Of a DNA stretch of 64,000 nt, positions 1 through 10,966 are shown one piece after another. Origin of the DNA: Plotosus lineatus (taxonomy: Eukaryota; Chordata; Actinopteri; Siluriformes; Plotosidae); assembly GCA_024760905.1 (NCBI GenBank), contig CM045750.1, forward strand, positions 18,407,919 to 18,471,918. The letters run 5' to 3'. The translations under genes and the position numbers were made by a program. Position 1 is the first letter of the stretch; each line of letters starts with the position of its first letter. A model generated the notes under the pieces. That model ran no database searches. It was not told the origin of the DNA and saw only the letters and a program-made list of their open reading frames with translations.

Positions 1-84
1 GTGTCAGGAAGGGCATCCGACGTAAAAACCTCTGCCAAATCAAACATGCAAATCATTCACTGTGGCGACCCCTGAGAAAGGAAA
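1..84 (+). repeat. 3' part of a SINE/RTE-related dispersed repeat
   Basis: The stretch matches the tail of repeats seen again near 5390 and 14410 (an aggaagggcatccgacgtaa core) and ends in the ctgtggcgacccctgag motif that closes the RTE-type fragments in this window. It is cut by the window edge on the left and by a microsatellite on the right. Confidence 0.6.
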
Positions 85-92
<8 letters not shown>

Positions 93-146
<54 letters not shown>

Positions 147-292
147 TATATATTGTGTATATATATATATATATATTGTGTGTATATATATATATATTGT
201 GTGTATATATATATATATATTGTGTGTATATATATATATATATATATTGTGTGTATATAATATATATATTGTGTGTATATAATATATGTATT

Positions 293-349
<57 letters not shown>
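93..349. repeat. Compound (TA)n/(TG)n microsatellite
   Basis: About 250 bp of alternating TA runs separated by short TGTGTG blocks. The long open frames of alternating Y and I across it are products of the repeat, not genes. Confidence 0.95.
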
Positions 350-351
<2 letters not shown>

Positions 352-650
352 GAGTACATTAGAGAGACAGCACATGTAAGAGGTTTTGGAGACAAAGTCA
401 GAGAGGCTAGATTGAGATGGTTTGGACATGTACAGAGGAGGGATAGTGAGTATATTGGTAGTAGGATGCTGAGGTTGGCCCTACCAGGCAGAAGGCCTAG
501 AGGAAGACCAAAGAGACGATTCATGGACGTGGTAAAGGAGGACATGAAGGTAGTTGGAGTAAGAGTAGAAGATGCAGAGGACAGAGTGAGATGGAGGCAA
601 ATGATTTGCTGTGGCGACCCCTGAAGGGAACAGCTGAAAGGCAAAGAAGA
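350..650 (+). mobile_element. 5'-truncated RTE-type LINE, 3' end
   Basis: An open stretch encodes the C-terminal part of an RT protein, with the motifs [25 protein letters not shown] and WRQM, and ends in the cgacccctgaagggaacagc motif followed by an A/G-rich tail. The same sequence recurs at 7095-7465 and, on the minus strand, at 10281-10899 and 25770-26290. The W-x-GH and RGRPK-RW motifs are typical of the C-termini of RTE-like LINEs. Only the last ~300 bp remain, the usual result of 5' truncation during target-primed reverse transcription. Confidence 0.7.
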
Positions 651-655
651 AAGAT

Positions 656-656
656 G

Positions 657-692
<36 letters not shown>

Positions 693-718
693 GTATGTGT
701 GTGTGTATGTGTATGTGT
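656..718. repeat. (TA)n/(TG)n microsatellite
   Basis: A pure TA run followed by TG/TATG repeats directly after the tail of the preceding LINE fragment. It may have grown from that tail. Confidence 0.9.
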
Positions 719-1298
719 GAATGCAAGTGTCAGTTTACACATCTCTGAACTGAATCAGTCTGTGGTGTCACCGTCTCCCCCTCAAGAATTTTATTCCTCA
801 CTCTCTTTCACAGTAACAGATGAGCTTTTCAGAGATGTTACACAATAGTATGTTGAACGCACTCGTTTGATGAATATTACTCGGGATTCAAGGATTCTAA
901 AGCCTATTTCAGCCAATATGAAGGTGGAGTACACTCAAAAACCCTTGCCAGACCATCACACCGAGACCAACAAACCCAACTCTTAACACTCAATTTCAAA
1001 CATGGGGCCAATGGAGTAGCTAATTAGCCTAAAGTACATGTCTCTTGGAGGACACCAGAGTATCCAGAGGAAACCCAGACATGCATGGTCGGAACATGCA
1101 AATTCCACAAAAAAACGCAGTCTCCAGTTTTCTCTTATGTGACATGTGTTTTGTCTGATTATTAATAAGAAAGCAGGGAATAAAGGGACAGCGAGAGAAT
1201 GACTGTCTATAACGGTTATTGTAGTAGGAACTAACTTGATTTGTAGATGTTATACAACCATAAATAGCAATTTCTGGCTAATTGTTGCATAATGCCAG
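719..1298. other. Unannotated AT-rich stretch
   Basis: No coding exon, RNA gene or recognisable repeat could be supported here. Part of 900-1100 resembles a very decayed minus-strand copy of the tRNA-SINE seen elsewhere (ggaggacaccagagtatccagag-like wording around 1050). Confidence 0.4.
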
Positions 1299-1630
1299 AG
1301 GCAGCATAGTGGTGTAGTGGTTAGCACCTCCACCTCACAGCAAAGAGGGTTCTGGGTTCGAATCCTGAGATTGGCAACGGCCATCCTGTGCCTGCATTGG
1401 TTTTCTCCAACAATGAGAATATGTACATATTAATCTAATCTGCTCTTCAAAATTTCCCGTAGGAGTGAGGTGTGTGTGTGTGTGTGTGTGTCTTGGCGTT
1501 GGCTCTGTGATAGATCTGAGAGCTGTTCATGATGTTCCGTACCTTTGAACAGAGTCAACCGGGACAGGCTTCAGCCTCCCTGCGACAATAGTAGGATTAA
1601 GCAGTTCAGCAGGTGGAAGGATGAAAGAAT
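1299..1630 (+). mobile_element. tRNA-derived SINE, diverged
   Basis: Begins with a tRNA-like head: A-box-like gtagtggttagcacctcc, and a B-box-like gggttcgaatcc. A body shared with other copies here follows (ctgtgatagatc, then ggattaagcagttcagca). It ends near ggatgaaagaat, a decayed (GAAT)n-type tail. It carries an internal GT run. Promoter boxes are inferred from wording only. Confidence 0.75.
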
Positions 1631-2007
1631 AATGTCAGTGAAATTAACTGTAGTCTTTAGAGTTAAATATGATTAACCTTCCTCTCAAGTCTAAACCCAT
1701 CCCACATAGAACATAGTTTCAAGTATAAGATCATAGCATGTGACTCAGTTTGGAAATTACGTCTTGTAAATGTAGTGCTAGAAATATAAAGAAAGAAGTG
1801 TTTGATACCCTATTACAGCTTTCTTACAGTGCAGTAGTGACTCGGCTCTTGGGGCAGGACGGGCAGAACCAAACAATATAAAGTACTGGACAGTGAATCA
1901 TCCATTCTTTTAAGTGAATGATGTTAAAACCTGCTTGTCTTTCTCCATGTTACTCAATAGCAAGGTGACGTATTCTTCAGCTTATTTTAGCTTGAGAGTC
2001 ATAACTG

Positions 2008-2365
2008 GGGCAGTACAGTGACATAGTGGTTAGCAGGTCTGTCTCACAGCAATTGGACCCTGGTTTGAGTCTTGGGATTGGGGCTTTCTGTCTGGAGAGC
2101 TCATGTTCTCCCAGTGCTGCACAGGTTTTCTTCAGGTTCTCCATTTTCCTGTTACAGTCCAAAGACATGAACATTAGGGTAGCCAGCTGTTCCAAATTGC
2201 CCCTGGGTGTGAGTGGTTGGTTGTGTGTTGACCCTGTGATGGTCAGGTGAACGCTACAAGGTGAACCCTGCCTTCACTTGGTGTCAGCTGAGATAGACTC
2301 AAGCTTCTCTGCGATCCTAGTGGGATTTAATGGTTTGGCGAATGAGTGAGTGAGTGAGTGGCATT
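2008..2365 (+). mobile_element. tRNA-derived SINE with (GAGT)n tail
   Basis: Same family as the copy at 1299. It has a tRNA-like head (agtgacatagtggttagcag; tttgagtcttgg in the B-box position), the conserved body (cccctgggtgtgagtgg, atgaacattagggt) and a gagtgagtgagtgagtg tail. Nearly full length. Confidence 0.8.
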
Positions 2366-2539
2366 TTTGTTTTGGTGTTTTGTAGTCCAGAAGAAACACC
2401 ACAAAGACAATTGAAAAGTGATATTTCAAGCTTGGTGGTGTTGAAACCACAGCTATTGACAATCACACACTGGCTATCAGATCAAGATACAGGTGTGAGC
2501 ATCAAAAGAACAGGGGAAACAAGACAAGATTGAAGGATC

Positions 2540-2905
2540 GTGGGCTCTCGAGTTGTGCATCAACAATGTGCATGACTATTAACCCAGAGATCGCAAGTTC
2601 GAATCTGGTTTTGAAGCCGTTAGTGACAGAGCTCCCACGGTAAATCACTCACAGTGATCAAAGGCATCTGAGAACTCACTAGCACGAGGGGGCGGATAGT
2701 GCTTTCCCTCCGAGTGCATTAGATTGCTCCCAAATATGCATGCACCGCAGTTCAAAAAGAGGTGGATGGCTAGCATTGCATGTCACGGAAGGGGCGTGTG
2801 TATGCTTTTGACCCTCCATGATGGGTGGTGGTCATTTGATAGGGAAGGCAGTGGGAATTGGATGTGTCTAAATTGGGGAGAGAATGAAAAAATCCACAAA
2901 AACAA
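2540..2905 (+). mobile_element. Second type of tRNA-derived SINE
   Basis: The head contains a B-box-like gcaagttcgaatctgg. The body differs from the main SINE family (ggcgtgtgtatgcttttgacc, ctaaattggggagagaatg). The closing aaattggggagaaaat wording is characteristic of a widespread fish SINE, recalled from general knowledge and not searched. Confidence 0.55.
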
Positions 2906-4320
2906 CAATAACAAAAAAATATATGCCACATCCGTCAAACGCTCCAGGATCGGACTTTGTGACAAACTTATGAGCATTTGAGAAGGAAAAGCGACAGCTG
3001 CGAATTGCTATTCATGTCAGTTGCTTTTTTATTGAACCTTGAGTTTGATCACCCCCTGAACATGTGAGTCCGATTATAAGCAAGTGTTGATCAGACTCCC
3101 TAAACTGGAAGCCTCCTGGTGTGGTGACCGTTTGGCTGCGGTCAGGTTTTTTTTTTTTTTTTTTTTTTTCAGGTGATTTAAAAGTGGTGTCTGGCTTCAG
3201 TCAGAGTATAATTGGGTTTCAAGAGATTAATGAGATACACATTTCCCCTCCCCAGTTTTCCCCGTACTTAGTTTTAACAAGCAGGAAAAGAGCGATTGAG
3301 AGAATGTATCAGGGTTTTGTTTATGAATGGGTAGAAAGAAGACATGAGGGTTTGGTGAACAGGGTTCGAGTCCATATGTGCGTATTAATAAGGAAACAAA
3401 GAACAAAGCAGAAGAGGAGAGACTGGTTCGCCTTAACTGATTTAAGTGACTGCATGCATGCGGTTAGAGGTTGTGTACTTGTGTGTGTGTGTTGATGTGG
3501 TCCATGTGGGTTTGTTTGATCAAGGCCTACTGTGTCTGAGCAGTTTAATAGAAAAACACACCAGAAGCTCTTGTGGGGGGGAAAAAGTCGAGTGGGTTTC
3601 TTTTATTTCTCAATGGGTTCCAGTCTGAAATTTTTTTGACACTGTTGTCATTTTTGAGGTTCCTTTAAGGAAAAAGGATATAAATATATAAAGGACAGCT
3701 GAGCCGGTTGTTTGTGATTCACAGCAGCTGCATGCCTTGCTGATTAGCCTTTTGATGAATCACATGTGGTTGACTACCGCAGCAACCCTCGTTCTTCCTC
3801 CTATTCAAAATTGCATGACCGAAGCGAAACTTAAAATAAACTGGCGATGGAAAGCCTAAAGAAATTAACTTGCTTCATGTATGTCATGTGAAGCATGAAC
3901 AGGATGCTTAAAGATTCTGTTGATGCAGTCTGGAATGATATGAACAGGAAATACCCACTGCTTATTTATTGTGTGTGTGTGTGTGTGTGTGTGTGAGAAA
4001 GCGAGAGAGAGAAAGTAACAGTGAGCAAAAAAATGAAAAAGCTGCTCGTGATTATATTCGTGGTTTAAGGCTGTAGGTGTCCCCAGGCCTCGGTCCTCAT
4101 TAGTCCAGCAGACAGGAAACAGGTTAGAAAAATCCTGATGTCGTTTCTGAAGACAAGGTCAAAACACAGCTTGCTGAAATCAACCTGAACCTTGCTCCTA
4201 TTGGTTGTTTTTTTAAAGAGAATTTACTGACCAATTACAGCAAGTTGGCCAACATGAGGACCTCTGCACTCTGGGTTTTGTTAACAGTTTTACATGTCAA
4301 TCTGAGAATAATCTTATAGT
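2906..4320. other. Intergenic or intronic DNA without supported genes
   Basis: Contains a poly-T run near 3149-3169 and GT microsatellites near 3480 and 3971-3995. Open frames around 3121-3500 have no protein-like composition. No exon could be supported. Confidence 0.45.
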
Positions 4321-4323
4321 TTC

Positions 4324-4595
4324 ATTCATTCACAGATTTTCTTAACTGTTTAGTCCTACGAAGGTTGTGAAGAGGCTGAAGCCGATCTCAGTCCACTCTA
4401 AGTGGAGGATGAGTGCCCTGAACGGATCATTGCAGAGAAACACATACAACTGTTCACACTCTTACTCACAAGCACGAGCGGAATATACTGTTCAAACCTT
4501 ACATAGGAATGTCCTTGTGGAGCCTGAGACTGGAACCTAATACCTTCTTGCTGTTAGGTGGATGGGTTAATGCGACCATGCTGCCCGATGTAGAT
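4324..4595 (-). mobile_element. tRNA-derived SINE, minus strand, decayed
   Basis: Starts with the reverse complement of the SINE tail and body (cattcattcacagattttctt, gtttagtcctacgaagg) and ends in the complement of the tRNA-like head (accttcttgctgttaggtgg). Many differences from the copies at 7554 and 8229 suggest an old insertion. Confidence 0.65.
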
Positions 4596-4715
4596 ATTTT
4601 GAAAAAAGGTTAGTGTGTGTGTGTGTATGTGTGTGTATTTATTTTGGAGGAAAAGTCTGTACCACATTTGCTAGAAACGAGTAAGAATGAGATAGGCTTG
4701 ATAAAGAAAATTTAA

Positions 4716-4740
4716 GTATATCTATCGATCTCTATATCTA

Positions 4741-4804
<64 letters not shown>
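4716..4804. repeat. (TATC)n(TA)n(CA)n compound microsatellite
   Basis: TATC units pass into a pure TA run and then a CA run. Confidence 0.9.
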
Positions 4805-4808
<4 letters not shown>

Positions 4809-4810
4809 AC

Positions 4811-5156
4811 ACATTGATCCCTCGCTACTTCGTGCTTCAGTTTCTATGGCTTCAGTGCATCATGGATTTTTTTTTAAATATTTATCGAAAAATAAGGAAA
4901 TTAAGGAAAAATATGGAAAAAGTTAAGGAAAATGCTGCAAAACAAGACCAATTATAAAAAAATATATATAATATTAATAATTAATAAATAAATAAATAAG
5001 TAAAACCACAACAAAACCTTTTATATTTTTATGGGGTGAGCAGCTGTATGTGTGTGTATTTATTTCCATCTTTTGCATTATTTTTGAATGTTTAATTGTT
5101 ATTATAAGCATTTATAGTGTTGAATATGTATTCATTGATATTATATACATACATGT
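4811..5156 (+). mobile_element. Pogo/Tigger-type MITE, one end only
   Basis: Begins with attgatccctcgctacttcg, matching the terminal inverted repeat of the full copies at 15235 and 27240, and continues with their interior (ttgaatatgtattcattgat). The far terminus is missing, and a SINE follows at once. Confidence 0.6.
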
Positions 5157-5159
5157 CTG

Positions 5160-5405
5160 TGGGGACAGTGGTGGTCTAGTGGTATAGGGCACTGGATCGC
5201 TGATCCAAAGGTTGCGGGCTCTCCACAAGGTTGTCACTGTCCCCCCCACTGCAGATTGGGTTATCAAAGGCCGGCCATGTCTCTCACTGTCTATGGTGAG
5301 AAGTTCATGTAAAAGAACCATTGCTGACTTTCGACAAGAGTAGCTGCAAAGCTGCCAACGTGTTTCTGTCCCTTGTTCAAGGGTTATGTCAGGAAGGGCA
5401 TGCTC
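5160..5405 (+). mobile_element. SINE with a different tRNA-like head, 3' truncated
   Basis: A second SINE family used repeatedly in this window: head ggtggtctagtggtatagg, the caaaggccggccatgtctct body and the caagagtagctgcaaagctg segment. The copy breaks off at a TA/TG microsatellite. Other copies lie near 13930, 24360 and 25285 (+), and 21455 and 33127 (-). Confidence 0.7.
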
Positions 5406-5427
5406 TATATATATATATATATGTGTA

Positions 5428-5464
<37 letters not shown>

Positions 5465-5465
5465 G
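5406..5465. repeat. (TA)n(TG)n microsatellite
   Basis: TA run, TG run, TA run, replacing the 3' tail of the SINE just before it. Confidence 0.9.
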
Positions 5466-5497
5466 CTATACATATGCTATACACATACATACACATC

Positions 5498-5790
5498 TGC
5501 AGTGTTTAATCCTACTAGGGTCATGGAGGGCTGGGTCCGATCTCATCCAACACTGGTTGAAGATGGAGTACCAGCATACAAACAACCTTTCTCACTCACT
5601 CTCACACCTAGGGGCATTTTGGAACAGGCAATTATCTTAATATGCAAACCTTTGGACTTATGAGAGTAAACCAGAGTGTACTTGGAGGAAACCCACTCCA
5701 ACACGAGGAGAACATGCAAACTCCACACAGATACACCAGGAACTCAGGATCTTCCTGCTGTGAGATAAATATACAAACAACTATACCATT
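5498..5790 (-). mobile_element. tRNA-derived SINE, minus strand
   Basis: Complement of the main SINE family: starts at gtttaatcctactagggtca, passes the complement of the hydrophobic-free body (cacacctaggggcattttgg) and ends near the complement of the tRNA-like head at 5750-5790. Confidence 0.65.
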
Positions 5791-6041
5791 GTAATATTTT
5801 ATAATTTAAAAAGAATGTTTTTTGGGGATAATAAATGATGGCATGAGACTAAACATACTTTCAGCACTGAAATTTTATCACAAGTAACTAAATATCTGCA
5901 TAATTAAAAATAACTGCTGACCCTCTTCACGATTTCCTCTCATCCTGTTATTCCTTCATGTTTACTCGTTTGTTTTTTTCAAAGAGGAAGAACATAACTG
6001 TTTTAGCCATTGTATTTGCTGCTTTATAAACATTTCCGAAT

Positions 6042-6048
6042 CCTCTCT

Positions 6049-6099
<51 letters not shown>
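6042..6099. repeat. (CT)n microsatellite forming a polypyrimidine tract
   Basis: About 55 bp of CT directly upstream of a splice acceptor (ccctccag, ending at 6106). It doubles as an unusually long polypyrimidine tract for the exon that follows. Confidence 0.9.
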
Positions 6100-6100
<1 letters not shown>

Positions 6101-6106
6101 CTCCAG

Positions 6107-6498
6107 ACGATGTTTTCTCGGATATCCCTGACCCAGCATGGATGGCTCGGTTGTCCCTTCCTCTGACCAGCGACTACCATGATAACCTTTATGTCCCCGA
6201 TGGTCCACCACCCTCAGAAGGGCTGAGCTCTACTTTAGATGTCCTGAATGACTCCGCCTCCTTCTCCACATTTGGTAAGACCCCAGAGAAGACCGGGTCC
6301 TTCGGCGGTGAAACTTTGCTATCGGAAGTAAGCACACTGTTTGAGATGCTAATGACGCAGAAAGCTGACGCTCAGCCACGGTCAGACTTCCTCTACAGAC
6401 TTTCAGCGGCTTATCGCCGCTCTCTTGGCCTCGATGGCCATCAGGGGCCTAATGAAAAATCTCCTATTGTACGTTGTGCTATGCCAAACCAATACTGA
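6107..6498 (+). CDS. Probable 3'-terminal coding exon of an unrecognised gene
   Basis: A splice acceptor (polypyrimidine tract, then cag at 6104-6106) opens into about 130 codons ending with TGA at 6496-6498. The exon starts with two bases that complete a split codon. The peptide has ordinary protein composition: an acidic start (DVFSDIPDPAWMARL), a Ser/Thr/Pro-rich middle and a likely helical part (SEVSTLFEMLM, FLYRLSAAYRRSLGL). The downstream bases look like a 3'UTR with AATAAA. No upstream exon could be found, so the rest of the gene probably lies left of the window. I do not recognise the family. An internal ttg|gtaaga near 6274 could be an alternative donor. Could also be a processed or dead exon, but no stop interrupts it. 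Confidence 0.6.
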
Positions 6499-7040
6499 TG
6501 TTCCAGTGTCTTATGAACAGTGTGACTTCTTGCCTTTTATTATCATCATCAGTCAATCTTTTTTAATGGTTTCTCACTGGTGCTGTTTTGAAGCAACTTG
6601 GTCGGAGCAACAGCTCTATCTCTGGGAGGTCTGTCCGGTACAGGCTAACTAACGCAAAATACACTGATCTCTTTCATATTTCCAGGAATAAACATTGTGT
6701 AGTCTTTTGTAAAAGAGGGAAACTGTGATAATAAAACAAGGAGGCTGTTCTCTGCTTCAGGGAATCATTCAAATTAACTCCACAATGGTGCTTTTCTTAA
6801 AAACTCGTTCACAGGACCTATAGCTTTGTATAAGTTACTGAAGGAAATGTCTCTTTGTTTTCCTTTAAGACCAAACATCAATATAAGAAATCCTGTCTCT
6901 GCAGAGGAATGTATGAAATGTTTTTTTTTTTTTTTAATCACAATGGAGCTTCCTCTACTGTAGCCGGGCTCCTGATTATTGTTTCCTGCTCTTTTTTGTA
7001 AATAATATACAGCAAATAAACTCAGAATTTGGATTCTTCA
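6499..7040 (+). other. Likely 3'UTR with polyadenylation signals
   Basis: After the stop codon there are several AATAAA hexamers: near 6685 (aataaacat), near 6731 (aataaaac) and at 7015-7020 (gcaaataaac). The last is the best candidate for the transcript end because an RTE fragment begins soon after. Includes a poly-T run at 6921-6935. Confidence 0.45.
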
Positions 7041-7094
7041 TGACTGTAAATAGTTGCTTGGCACACTTTAATGTCACTTGTAGCTTGTGATTGA

Positions 7095-7465
7095 ATATTT
7101 CAATCACAGAGAGTTGAAATGGGGTTCTCTTTGGGAGGAACGAGGATGAATAGGATCAGGAATGAGTCCATCAGAGGGACAGCACATGTAAGATGTTTTG
7201 GAGACAAAGTCAGAGAGGCTGGATTGAGATGGTTTGGACATGGACAGAGGAGGGCTAGTGAATATATTGGTAGTAGGATGCTGAGGTTGGAACTACCAGG
7301 CAGAAGGCCCAGAGGAAGACCAAAGAGGAGATTTATGGATGTGGTGAAGGAGGACATGAAGGTATTTGGTGTAAGAGTAGAAGATGCAGAGAATAGGGTG
7401 TGATGGAGGCAGATGATTCGCTGTGGCGACCCCTGACGGGAACAGCCGAAAAGATAAGTAGAAGA
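7095..7465 (+). mobile_element. 5'-truncated RTE-type LINE, 3' end
   Basis: Second plus-strand copy of the 350-650 element, somewhat longer at the 5' side (ggggttctctttgggaggaac). It encodes the same C-terminal motifs (LRWFGHGQRR, GRRPRGRPKRRF), with a stop in the last part (aatagggtgtgatgg), and ends in cgacccctgacgggaacagc plus an A/G-rich tail. Confidence 0.75.
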
Positions 7466-7553
7466 TATATTTCAAAACATCAATTCAGTGGTCCCAACTT
7501 CCACATTTAATTATTTGTATTTGTATTAATAAAACTAAAGAAAATAGACAGGC

Positions 7554-7905
7554 GCACTGTGGCGCGGTGGTTAGAACGTCCACCTCACGGCAAGAAGAAC
7601 TTGGTTCAGTTCCCAACTTGGGCATTTCTGTGGAAGTTTGCATGTTGTTCCTGTGCTTGTGTGGGTTTTATCCGGGTACTCCAGTTTCCTACAACAGTCC
7701 AAAAACATGCACAGTAGCCCCCCCCCCCCCATTGACTGTTCCAAATTTCTCCTTGGTGTGAGTGTGAATGGGTGTGTAAGGATTGACCCTGCGATGGCCT
7801 AGCAAGTTGTCTAGGGTGTACCCCGCCCTCGCCCAGAGTTGTCTGAGATGGACTCCAGCCTCTGCAGCCCTATTTAGGATTAAGCGGTTCAGAAAATAAA
7901 TGGAT
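7554..7905 (+). mobile_element. tRNA-derived SINE, near full length
   Basis: Head ggcgcggtggttagaacgtc; body with the typical cagtccaaaaacatgcacag and gagtgtgaatgggtgtg segments; 3' part ctatttaggattaagcggtt with an aaataaatgga tail. A C run at 7720-7730 interrupts the body. Confidence 0.8.
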
Positions 7906-7984
7906 GGTGAAGCAAATACATCACAGGGGTCCAAACTGCCCCACCAGCAGGAACATTCCAATACAGAACATCCAATACCTTGTG

Positions 7985-8130
7985 ATGTAAAAGTCAAGGT
8001 GTATACAATCTCCTCCTATTTGGCCTTGAGAGGGACACATACACCAAATTTTGGTGATACTGGTCATTTCCTTCCAACGCTATCGCATTAACAAGTTGGG
8101 CAGACAGACGGAGCCCATTTCTTCCGCTCC
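7985..8130 (+). repeat. Dispersed repeat with caccaaattttggtgata core
   Basis: Shares the order ggccttg, acaccaaattttg, gtgata, attccaa, atcgcattaacaagttg with 8870-8990. Two copies of an unnamed dispersed repeat flank the SINE at 8229. No coding capacity seen. Confidence 0.5.
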
Positions 8131-8228
8131 TGTTCATGTTAATATGTCCAGTCAGCGCATGTGTTATTGTGAGTGTTATACTGGATGTCACAATGGTATT
8201 AGAAAAATAATTAAAGGGATCATTACGG

Positions 8229-8585
8229 CATAAGGGCGACATGGTGGCGAGCACATCTGCCTTACAATAAGAGGATCCTGGGTTCGATTCCCAGCACAGG
8301 GCGTTTCTGTGTGGAGTTTGCATGTTCTTCCCGTGCTTGTATGGGTTTCCTCTGGGTCCCCCAGTTTCCTCCCACAGTCCAAAAACATGCACAGTAGGTT
8401 AATTAGCTGTTGCAAATCGCTCCTAGGTGTGAGTATGAATGGTTGTGTGAGTTGTGGCCCCGCGATGGCCTGGTGAGCTGTCAGGGGAATATCCCACCCT
8501 CACCCAGAGTCGGCCAAGATTGGCTCCAGCCTTCCTGCCACCCTAATTAGGATTGACCTGTTCGTAAAAATGAATGAATGAATTA
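8229..8585 (+). mobile_element. tRNA-derived SINE, best-preserved copy
   Basis: Head with cgacatggtggcgagcacat and a B-box-like gggttcgattcc. The body includes tctgtgtggagtttgcatg, the cagtccaaaaacatgcacag segment and cgatggcctggtgagctgtc; the tail is aatgaatgaatgaat. This copy is the most useful internal reference for the family. Confidence 0.85.
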
Positions 8586-8789
8586 CAGTACAAACTTGCA
8601 TTATAAAATATGGAAATAATTAGTAGCCCAAATGCTACTGTTAATGTGAATCTTTCTCTGGGCTAATAAACTGAAAAAAAAAAAAAATATATATATATAT
8701 ATATATAAATAAAGAATATATAAAAATATATATATAACTAAATTTCACTGCTTAAAAATATTTTGATTATTTTTTTAATGTAAAAATAA

Positions 8790-9056
8790 ACCACATTCTG
8801 CCACAAGCGTCCACTGAAAGGACCATTTGACCAAACCAAAATGAAATTGACCTTATGACCTTAAAATAAGGTCAAGGTGACCCAAATACAACCCTGCAGT
8901 ATTTTGGCCTTGCTGGGGCCTGCACACCAAATTTTGTGATAACATGCCATTGAATTCCAAAGTTATCACATTAACAAGTTGAATGGCTTGATGGAGGGAA
9001 CCTATTCGTGGTGTACTCGTGTACACATGGCACCAGGTGCCATGATAGTGGTAAAA
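8790..9056 (+). repeat. Dispersed repeat, second copy of the 7985 family
   Basis: Contains aaggtcaaggtgacc, gcacaccaaattttgtgata and cattgaattccaaagttatc, parallel to 7985-8130. AT-rich simple sequence (8680-8760) precedes it. Confidence 0.5.
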
Positions 9057-10074
9057 ATTGCTATCTTGAGGCGAATGAGAGGCAGATCACCTGATCACTG
9101 ACTTTTTTTTTTCTATTTTCAACACATCAGTGTTGCCCTGGCAAATTTTTTTGCGCATGTACACCATTGTTCCGTCAATCATACAGCCTTGTTATTGTAA
9201 ACAGACAGAAAAAAACAGGATGTAAAACAGATGAATGAGAGATACTAAGCTCATGAGCTGTCGTGGCTTCGCTGGAAAAACTTTCATCAAAAATTAACTG
9301 ATAGTATGATATATATAAATATAATGTATGTATGTATGTATATATAATTTGTTATTTGTTATTGGTTTGCGAATGTGCACTGGTGGAGGGACTTGATCTC
9401 AGCTGTTGTATGTACACAGGGTTTTAAAATTAAAAGAAGAGTAGCTTTGCAAATCTTGACAAAATTCCACACCCACTGACCAATGATATTGTTTCTGGCT
9501 GTTTATTTTCTGTCTCGGATGTAAATTTGTACTTGAAGACAGCAGCCCTGACAAAACCTCTTTCCCTGTGAAAGGTTGTTGACCTTGAAACAATGAATAT
9601 TGATTTTATTTCCATACATGTGATTAGAAATTCTGGACTTGTGTATATTTTACATGTGAATAACTGACAGCACTTTGTATATAACTATTGTTTTTTTAAT
9701 TATTCGATATGAATTAATAAACATTTTTGAAACATTTCTTCAAAAAAGTCTTTCTAATTTGCTGAAGGTCGTAAAACCCCTTCAGCGGTGATTAAATACA
9801 ATACGCATTACAGTCCAGTACAACAAAACAAACACACACTTCCTGTGAAGTAAAAAGATGTGCACTCACACACACAGGGAAAACCTTGTCTCTCAGCTTT
9901 CTCCTGCTTTTAATAACTTCCATTTGTCCTGTAAACGGACACACACTTCTTCATTTTATTCATTTCAGGTGTGCTCCTTTTCCCATTCACCTCTTTTGAC
10001 ACTTCATGAAATGCTCCTCTCTGATCTGAATTCATACCGTCATAGGAAAGCTGTCATCATACATTTTTAAAATG
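9057..10074. other. Intergenic stretch, no supported gene
   Basis: AT-rich. The part from about 9360 to 9740 ends in ttaataaacatt and could be a 3'UTR remnant, but no matching coding exon was seen. Short open frames here lack recognisable motifs. Confidence 0.4.
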
Positions 10075-10263
10075 ATCTTACTAGGCTTGCGTCGAGGCTG
10101 AAGCCCATCTCAGCCGACTCTGGGTGAAGACAGGACACATTCTGAAGTGCCAAAACACTTACACCTGGAAGGAAATCAGAATATCCAGTTAGCCTAATAT
10201 GCAAGTCTTTGGACTGTATGTATTTGGAAGAAACCCATGCCAGCACAGTTAATTTTAACTCCC
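10075..10263 (-). mobile_element. tRNA-derived SINE, minus strand, interrupted
   Basis: Complement of the SINE 3' half (gatcttactaggcttgcgtc, ctcagccgactctgggtga, caagtctttggactgtatg). It stops where an RTE element has inserted at 10264. Confidence 0.65.
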
Positions 10264-10280
10264 TCTGATTACTCAGGTAC

Positions 10281-10899
10281 TTCTTCTTTTCCTTCCGGCT
10301 GTTCCCTTCAGGGGTCGCCACAGCAAATCATCTGCCTCCATCTCACCCTGTCCTCTGCATCTTCTTCTCTTCCGCCAATTACCTTCTTGTCCTCCTTCAC
10401 CACATCCACCACATCCTCTTTGGTCTTCCTCTAGGCCTTCTGCCTGGTAGTTCCAACCTCAGCATCCTACTACCAATATATTCAGTATCTCTCCTCTATA
10501 CATGTCCAAACCGTCTCAATCTAGCCTCTCTGACTTTGTCTCAGCCAGCTCTCTACCTTTTCCTTTCATAGTTCCAACATTCAAAGTCCCTCTTCTCAGT
10601 CCTAGATTCATGCTTCTCCTCTTCTCTCTCTGCCTATGGACACGCCTCCCGCCTCTCCTTCTTCAACCAACAGTAGTCCAATTTCCACCAGCACCCTGTT
10701 GGTTAACAGCACTGATGGCATTGTCGTTAACCCGGGCCTCGACTGATCCGGTAAGGAGGTAATATTTGTGACTTGCAAATAAAGTTTGGCAATGGTTTTA
10801 CGTCAGGTGCCCTTACTGACACAACCCTCTGCATTTATCCGGGCTTCGGACCAGCGTGAGGGAGAGACACTGGCTTGTGCCCCCCCTCACGGCTGCATT
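10281..10899 (-). mobile_element. RTE-type LINE fragment with 17-bp target-site duplication
   Basis: On the minus strand the element ends at 10281 with the family's aagaagaa tail after the cgacccctgaagggaacagc motif, and is truncated on its 5' side at 10899. The same 17 bases, tctgattactcaggtac, sit at 10264-10280 and 10900-10916, a perfect target-site duplication. The interior holds the RT C-terminal coding part (complement of 10300-10570) and a UTR-like segment (complement of 10800-10880). Intact duplication suggests a fairly recent insertion. Confidence 0.8.
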
Positions 10900-10966
10900 T
10901 CTGATTACTCAGGTACAGCACAGCTTTATACTGCCAGAATCAGGAATTAATATATTAAAACAAATA

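Noticed and set aside
62..349. ORFs of alternating Y and I
   Set aside because: Translation of a TA/TG microsatellite.
8229..8310. Possible tRNA genes at the heads of SINE copies
   Set aside because: Only A- and B-box-like words are present; no cloverleaf with anticodon and acceptor stems could be folded, and SINE bodies follow.
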